Of a DNA stretch of 19,470 nucleotides, positions 15,701 to 19,470 are shown one piece after another. The position numbers and the translations under genes are program-made. Below the pieces are notes generated by a model. It ran no database searches. It was not told the origin of the DNA and was given only the letters and a program-made list of their open reading frames with translations. The DNA lies in contig NPFB01000163.1 in NCBI GenBank assembly GCA_014084085.1, forward strand, positions 23,831 to 43,300, given 5' to 3'. The DNA comes from Hondaea fermentalgiana. Lineage: Eukaryota; Sar; Bigyra; Thraustochytrida; Thraustochytriidae. Positions within the stretch are counted from its first letter, which is position 1; every line of letters begins with the position of its first letter.

Positions 15701-16984
15701 CGTCGTCTTTGCAGCAGGCGCGTTGGCGACACCTTCCGCCGTGCATGGAATCAGGAGCGGCTCAGGTCGTCGACGGAGCATCATCTTGTTTCCTCGCGCG
15801 GGCCAAGCTCGAGGGTTTTCGCTTTGTGGCCCGTCAACAATCGGGCCAAGAGCGAGTGGCGAGCGCGCATCTTTCTGGGACACACAGGCGGCAACTGCCT
15901 TGTCTTTCGGCGATTGCCTTGAGTGTGACATCTCGGTAAAGGAGAAGGTGTGGTCAAGTTGCGGCGACGATGTTAGGAGGAGACCATTGCTGGAGATCAT
16001 GTCAGCGGATGGAGAAGAAGAAGGCTCGGCGTCGATTGCCTCGTCATACTCAGTCTCGAGATCAAAGTCAATGATGCTTTCACCCTCGCGACCGATGTTG
16101 GCGTTTGCGCGGGCTATGGGCGCAGTTCTGCGCTGGGTGGACACATTGAGAGGCCCCGCGAGAGCTAAAAGTCGTTCGTGGACGTCTTGCGTAACGATAA
16201 TCTCCGACGGTTTGCAGATCCGATCAGCGGCGCGCAAGTCCTGCAAAGGTTGACCCACAACAAGGTACTCCCATCGATCGTATGCCCCTCCGACCAGCAT
16301 GGCGCGAATTTTCCCCTTTGCAACGCAGGTTTTGACTTGCAAGTCAATCGAGTGAGTGAAGACGTCCGGCGCTTGATCGTTGTTTTGCACGGACACAGAG
16401 AGGGGAGTTGCCTGGACAGCTTGCGCGCATTTGCAAGCTGCGCAGATCGCTGCATCAACGCCGGCGCCTTCTTGGGCGTAGACATTTTGGGCGTCGCGGA
16501 ATGTGCAGAGCAGAGCATCGCCGCAGAATTTGATGACATCGCCCCCATGGTGTGTGACGAGGTCGATGATGATTGTAAAGACTTCAGTGAGTGCGTGACC
16601 GAGCATTTCGGGGGACACATTTTCTGCAAGGCGAGTGAATTTGCAAATGTCGATCCAGAGCACAACGCATTCGTGCGCGTCCATGACGAGGGGCTCTTGC
16701 AGCCGTTTGCAGTCGTTTTGGAATCGATACAGGACCTCTCGCGGGCAAAAGGCGGCGAGGACGGATGTTCTGTCAACTCTTGCTCTTTTTCTTTCCTCTG
16801 CGGCTTGAAGCCGTCTGGGCGCGGCGGCATCGATCGATCGTTGCGTCCACAGATCCCGTCGTGGTCGGCTCTGCCGCATTTTCTTTTCCGTGTGCGCGTT
16901 GGCGCCGCTGCAGAGCCGTCCTTCGTCATCGCCGTGCATGATGATCCTGGCGCTTGACATTTGCTGGTGGTGGTTGACGATCAT
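12776..16984 (-). CDS. soluble adenylyl cyclase (ADCY10-like): two class III cyclase domains plus P-loop NTPase
   Basis: This 1402-residue protein should convert ATP to cAMP in the cytosol or in organelles; no membrane segment is visible. Cyclase domain 1 (about 104-272) has WIDICKFT with D112 and IKFCGDALL with D156, the two metal-binding aspartates. K152 and R251 match the bicarbonate-site residues of human sAC. A disordered linker of about 360 residues follows. Cyclase domain 2 (about 637-830) has EYSIVGDTVNTAAR, giving N773 and R777 of the transition-state pair, with S766 where human sAC has Thr. The position of the adenine-binding Lys in domain 2 appears to be Gln689. An NTPase domain follows: Walker A GEAGAGKS (918-925), Walker B VLCVDD (1062-1067), then a Ser/Arg-rich insertion (about 1088-1270). 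The protein stops soon after this domain, without the long TPR-rich C-terminal half of animal sAC. Starts at Met9 or Met16 are also possible. There is no intron. Confidence 0.93.
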   Translation of the reverse strand: MIVNHHQQMSSARIIMHGDDEGRLCSGANAHTEKKMRQSRPRRDLWTQRSIDAAAPRRLQAAEERKRARVDRTSVLAAFCPREVLYRFQNDCKRLQEPLVMDAHECVVLWIDICKFTRLAENVSPEMLGHALTEVFTIIIDLVTHHGGDVIKFCGDALLCTFRDAQNVYAQEGAGVDAAICAACKCAQAVQATPLSVSVQNNDQAPDVFTHSIDLQVKTCVAKGKIRAMLVGGAYDRWEYLVVGQPLQDLRAADRICKPSEIIVTQDVHERLLALAGPLNVSTQRRTAPIARANANIGREGESIIDFDLETEYDEAIDAEPSSSPSADMISSNGLLLTSSPQLDHTFSFTEMSHSRQSPKDKAVAACVSQKDARSPLALGPIVDGPQSENPRAWPARGNKMMLRRRPEPLLIPCTAEGVANAPAAKTTQDRIPGALPARRNRCVTTIDLPVPLQNVAAGFARRLSPRHQGFATCQARAKSNEFLPRWKPFGPSPRNANFQVANMTPLGGTIGQSASSQSSEQDHFVLLGGHEWFEHKAPLLPSNSTLDLSAIHNAAATKARSSPAEVNKTRSTDEEHPLAGFVPFQVRNRLACLETCRSAASPTARKRPTSPHSLAHPAQDMTFCSEAFWQDPSFAEMRHVTVLFIKLHGLSDRAFEEDDGTRLAKSIHKSLVVIQGSLYRYGGMLRQMLCDDKGTVAIGVFGVPGAPTTVAMRQDDVSYALVAALEIQRELAERRDILDCRASIGVATGPAFCGIIGSQQRAEYSIVGDTVNTAARIMEATGADDSRYAVACDEQTRIDCRDSEMICFDDRMDLVEVKNKTKSVTLNYPRLLRRGKSSANLALELSSPAGPSPSLVELSDTVRAPETPLQQRSASNFQKSQIPLVGQDLASAAIKSLLRSQSSFVHRHINQVMVLQGEAGAGKSALLQYARSQYKALVQKMEDSPENPSASRSRGVQFYAVKCEAKENPLRAFFSQVLRAESPTWIADLVSVLKMRASSLLEYIELLADIFPEHRQAFTSFRKAAGHNPLWLAPGSTEREGALWAFLARLVQVHHVFRPGVLCVDDLHFAKAKVWRWFLVLVSTCCLRRVNGAATESPGVRLHSLGASPLGGANRPARKQVSVESLPMAVSQDIGKTRKSPSWSNKRELRKLKLSVDTSMDVMGWNKSDAFNASLVMPQLLRVTTHKTSQDRRGSGISQRRRSCTGADAVIGVSPRAQPNFHADSPFASAHGAGLDASRFSQKWNCTRRKRRSAVLGESGTPLSLTDALPRPDWIVLDNEDLDKAILSYGSEFGVFEAGPSTLLSVIFTASPSPHSPFEANFVSLLKRHHAMGRFPLRIIPVRPLGASEATLLATMLLRQSGYAGEVSEKSEALVKASCGNPARLFCLAREARSKQPDQHM

Positions 16985-17416
16985 GAGCGCGGTGGGTCCG
17001 TTATGCGTTAATTAGCCCGGCGAATTTCTTCTACTTGTTTTTTCCAGGCCCGGGGTCTGGGGCACCTCGTGGAAGCTCGTGCAGGTTTTTCTCACTTTCG
17101 GGCCCCCAATCAAGATGAACGAACGTCCGTGCGTGAGCTTTTAGGGCAGTGGAGCATGCACGCAGGCTTTTCTGTTTCCAAGGTGGGGTGGGGCCCAGGG
17201 CACCGATGTGGCTGCCTGCTGCTGCCGCTGCTGTCGCTGCTAATGGGGAATGTGACCTCTTAAAGACGAGCTAAAACGGACGAGGGGCCGCGCGCAAACG
17301 AGCCTCCTTCGCTTTCTTCCTCTTACTCTATTCCTCGGACTTATTGCCTGGCCTCGCGCAAGCCGTACCAGCGCGTGCGAGGACCTGCTTCGTTGGCTAC
17401 GTGCTCGTCTCTTTGC

Positions 17417-17446
17417 TTGTTTGTTTGTTTGTTTGTTTGTTTGTTT
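17417..17446. repeat. (TTGT)n microsatellite
   Basis: Seven tandem TTGT units lie in non-coding DNA about 430 bases upstream of the cyclase start. Confidence 0.9.
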
Positions 17447-17569
17447 CCTTGCTTGGTGGCCTTCGCGGGCTCGCCTGCAGACGTAAGGTTGGCTAGCTGC
17501 CAAACGGTCTGTCTGTTCAGCCCTTCGACTCCGTTCGCACGTTGGTTCGTTCTTTCAAAGTTGCCTCTC

Positions 17570-17617
17570 TGCTGCTGCTGCTGCTCCTGCTGCTGCTGCT
17601 GCTGCTCCTGCTGCTGC
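17570..17617. repeat. (CTG)n triplet repeat with CTC interruptions
   Basis: About 16 CTG-type triplets carry two CTC interruptions. A short (CGA)n run follows directly. On the minus strand this reads as CAG. Confidence 0.9.
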
Positions 17618-17773
17618 CGACGACGACGATGACTCGCAACACTCGATGCGCAGCGCCGTCGTCCTCCGCGCCGTCGGGCCTCGCGAGCCTTGAAGGCGCC
17701 GCGCGTGCACGATGCCCAGCCGGATTAGTGAACGTACGCTATGAACGTCTGTACGTAAACGTATGGTATGTAT

Positions 17774-17796
17774 GCAAGCAAGCAAGCAAGCAAGCA
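17774..17796. repeat. (GCAA)n microsatellite
   Basis: Five GCAA units plus GCA. A (GGAT)n run at 17992-18009 and an AATCG-type run at about 18018-18035 lie within the next 250 bases. Confidence 0.88.
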
Positions 17797-18105
17797 CGGA
17801 CTCGCTGGGACGCGTCCCTCTGCCTGCTCGCTCTCCCTCGCGCGGGGCGGCTCGCCTCGGCGCGCGTGTGCCAGACCTGGGTCTGCTGCTGCGCCCGAGC
17901 TGCTCCGGCCGCCGCCTGCGCCGCCGCCTCGGCTCGCCCGTGGCGCGGTCGCGTGCCGCGGCTCGCGTTCTGCCTCGCCCTTTTGCGTCTGGGATGGATG
18001 GATGGATGGACGCGCGGATCGAATCGAATCGAACCGATCGATCGACGGGCCTCGCTCGCCCTGCGGCGCTCGCCCGCCCGTCCCCGCGCCCTCGCCGGCG
18101 CTCGC

Positions 18106-18150
18106 GCGCGGCCTCGCTCTGCGCGGCCTCGCTCTGCGCGGCCTCGCTCT
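18106..18150. repeat. three exact tandem copies of a 15-bp unit
   Basis: The unit GCGCGGCCTCGCTCT occurs three times without mismatch. The identity suggests a recent tandem duplication. No open frame around it has a recognisable protein signature. Confidence 0.9.
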
Positions 18151-18237
18151 GCGCTGCTGCCGTGCAGACGCCGCGGTTCTGGGCTCGGGCGGCGAAGCGG
18201 AATTGCCTGGCCTCGCGGGGCGGCTCGACCCCCCAGG

Positions 18238-18366
18238 GACGAAGACGAAGAGGAAGGAAGAAGAGGGAGGAGAGGAAGGGAGGGAGGGAGGAAGGAAGGA
18301 AGCGAAAGAGGGAGAGAGGGAGAGAGGGAGGCAGGGAGGCGAGGCGGGGCGAGGAGAGGAGGGAGA
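18238..18366. repeat. long polypurine (GGA/GGGA) tract
   Basis: About 130 bases of plus strand are almost purely A and G, with only a few C residues. They include GGGAGGGAGGGAGG at about 18278-18291. Such a tract can form triplex or quadruplex structures and depletes stop codons in several frames. Confidence 0.85.
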
Positions 18367-18480
18367 CGGCAGAGCGGACGGGCGGAGAGGCGGAGAGTTC
18401 TCGCGGCGGCGCGGCGGTTGCCAATCGGCCGGTCTGTCTGCTTGGCTGTTTGTCAGCCTGGGCGCGAGCCGCGAGCGCAA

Positions 18481-18674
18481 AATTTCACCACAGTGGTTTT
18501 GTCGAGTCGCAAGACGCAGACCACGGCAGGCTCTGTGGGAGGCTGACTGTGGTTGGGAGTTGTGAAATTCCACAGCGAGCTGTGGCGGACGGGTGAGTCG
18601 TCCTCGGCCGCTCTCAAGCAAACCCCATGTGGCCTTAACCCAAGTTCACTGTGGCCTTTCCGCTGTTCACCGTG
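18481..18674. promoter_or_regulatory. cluster of TGTGG/CCACA motifs with inverted repeats
   Basis: TGTGG, CGTGG, AGTGG or their complements recur at about 18488, 18521, 18534, 18548, 18570, 18581, 18628, 18649 and 18670. Two copies are palindromic: CCACAGTGG at 18488-18496 and CCACAGC-GA-GCTGTGG at 18570-18585. AATTTCAC at 18481-18488 is repeated in inverse orientation at 18562-18569. This may be an enhancer-like array of factor binding sites; which gene it would control is unknown. Confidence 0.35.
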
Positions 18675-18677
18675 GCG

Positions 18678-19136
18678 TCAAAGGCGGCAGCGGCGACAGC
18701 GGCAACAGCGGCGAGGGCAGAGCTTCATGCATGCGTGCGTGGGTCTGTGCGTCTGTGCGTCTGTGTGCGCGTGCGTTTCTCCCGTGCAGCTGGCTGCAGC
18801 TGGAGCTCCTGCCGCAGGCGGTCGACCAGCTGTAGCCGACTGCAACTTTTCCATCAGGGCAGCCAGCCAGCCTACCTGCCTACCAGCCGGCAGCGGCCAG
18901 CCACCAGCCTTTCTGCCTGCCACTCGCCACTTCACGCTGGGAGCCTGGCGCCGATTCCGCAAGAAAGAGCGCATCTGCGAGAAGGAGTCCGCCGCAAGCC
19001 GCCACCACTGGCGGGTTTTGTCGCGCGGGTCTGGAAGTAGCTCGTTGCAGGCGCGCCAGAGGCTGCCGGTTAGGTGAGGCCAGGCGAACGACGCGGCTGC
19101 CGATCCGACGGCGCGCAGAGTCGCTGCTGCTGACAT
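18678..19136 (-). CDS. weak candidate: start of an unidentified gene, possibly a first exon
   Basis: A minus-strand ATG at 19134-19136 has the context GCGACCATG, similar to the TPR gene start. Its first 75 residues are plausible protein, with an Ala/Arg-rich leader like a mitochondrial presequence, then GSLWRACNELLPDPRDKTRQ and a Trp/Arg/Leu-rich stretch. After about residue 75 the frame turns into Gly/Ala/Arg/Cys low-complexity sequence read through simple repeats. The real gene, if any, would be a short protein or would splice out near 18870, where CAGGTAGG could be a donor site. I do not recognise a family. Confidence 0.2.
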   Translation of the reverse strand: MSAAATLRAVGSAAASFAWPHLTGSLWRACNELLPDPRDKTRQWWRLAADSFSQMRSFLRNRRQAPSVKWRVAGRKAGGWPLPAGRQVGWLAALMEKLQSATAGRPPAAGAPAAASCTGETHAHTDAQTHRPTHACMKLCPRRCCRCRRCRL

Positions 19137-19215
19137 GGTCGCAAAGTTGCAGACTCGCAGACTGCCGCCCACTGCCACTGCCCCTGCGAGAGGGGTAAAA
19201 AGCCAAAAGAAATGT

Positions 19216-19257
19216 CGTGTTGCGTTACGTGGCGTGGCGTTGCGTTGCGTTGCGTTG
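19216..19257. repeat. (GCGTT)n pentamer repeat
   Basis: An imperfect array of GCGTT/GCGTG pentamers lies just upstream of the weak minus-strand candidate gene. The remaining bases to the window end are GC-rich, and I see nothing else in them. Confidence 0.8.
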
Positions 19258-19470
19258 AAGAAGCGGCCCCGCACGGCGCCGAGTGGGTGCGGGGGCGGAG
19301 GGAGGGAGTCAGGCCAGGATCAACAGTTGGCCACGCAGGTCAACCACAAGAGTCAGGCGTGCGGTGACTGCGGCGCGGTGCATATCTCCCCGCTCCTACG
19401 CCGGAGCGCAGGCCCGCGGCCGCGCCCACGGAAGCTAGACGGCGCGCGTCCCGGCGCGAGTGCGCGGGGC

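Larger units (their letters stand above)
16985..18677. other. repeat-rich intergenic region upstream of the cyclase gene
   Basis: The first 250-300 bases probably contain the cyclase promoter. The rest is dominated by simple repeats and strand-biased low-complexity DNA. Long open frames on both strands (for example 17542-18546 plus and 17725-18621 minus) exist only because GC-rich repeats lack stop codons; their products are Arg/Ala/Ser/Pro-rich with no domain. I call no gene here. Confidence 0.55.

Noticed and set aside
15298..16957. Plus-strand frames of 213 and 259 residues (15298-15939, 16178-16957)
   Set aside because: They are antisense shadows of the adenylyl cyclase, whose domains are clear on the other strand.
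18018..18040. GGTTCGATTCG on the minus strand, resembling a tRNA B box
   Set aside because: It is part of an AATCG-type simple repeat. No acceptor, D-arm or anticodon-arm pairing can be drawn around it.
17542..18546. Long plus-strand open frame of 334 residues, with overlapping long frames on the minus strand
   Set aside because: All products are Arg/Ala/Ser/Pro/Gly-rich and run through CTG, GGAT and polypurine repeats. Open frames occur in several frames at once, as expected from GC-rich repeats without stops.

Overview
The window looks like nuclear DNA from a GC-rich, gene-dense, intron-poor unicellular eukaryote. Five long open reading frames each run without interruption. Three starts are preceded by A at -3. 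AATAAA-type poly(A) signals follow three of the genes, and there are no Shine-Dalgarno sites or operons. High GC, intronless genes, Ser/Gln/Ala homopolymers and many microsatellites fit a labyrinthulomycete/thraustochytrid-type stramenopile. That assignment is inference from style, not from a marker gene.

Layout, left to right. (1) 1-1454: upstream DNA with a GA microsatellite and an AT-richer block, no gene that I can support. (2) 1455-2924 (+): homologue of PHAF1/C16orf70 (UPF0183), the phagophore/autophagy factor. (3) 3490-8247 (+): a 1585-residue coiled-coil protein with basic ends and a low-complexity tail, family not recognised. (4) 8416-9657 (-): a tail-anchored TPR co-chaperone resembling the C-terminal half of FKBP8 but without a peptidyl-prolyl isomerase domain. 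It converges on gene 3 with a very small gap. (5) 9658-10859: divergent intergenic region with a perfect 16-bp palindrome near the next gene. (6) 10860-12467 (+): a seven-transmembrane protein of the TMEM145/GPR180 (GOST-like, GpcrRhopsn4) family. A degenerate GGTGTA repeat starts at its stop codon. (7) 12776-16984 (-): a soluble adenylyl cyclase of the ADCY10 type, with two class III cyclase domains followed by a P-loop NTPase. It has very long linkers and no TPR-rich C-terminal region. (8) 16985-19470: about 2.5 kb packed with simple repeats, a polypurine tract, a cluster of TGTGG/CCACA motifs and one weak candidate gene start on the minus strand.

The genes are not an obvious functional cluster. 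PHAF1, the tail-anchored TPR protein and the TMEM145-like protein would all act on or around endomembranes. The cyclase would supply cytosolic or organellar cAMP. The strongest candidate for something new is the cyclase. It keeps the residues that bind metal and bicarbonate in animal sAC, changes two residues of the adenine pocket, ends straight after the NTPase domain, and carries a cluster of PKA-type phosphorylation motifs in an insertion inside that domain.
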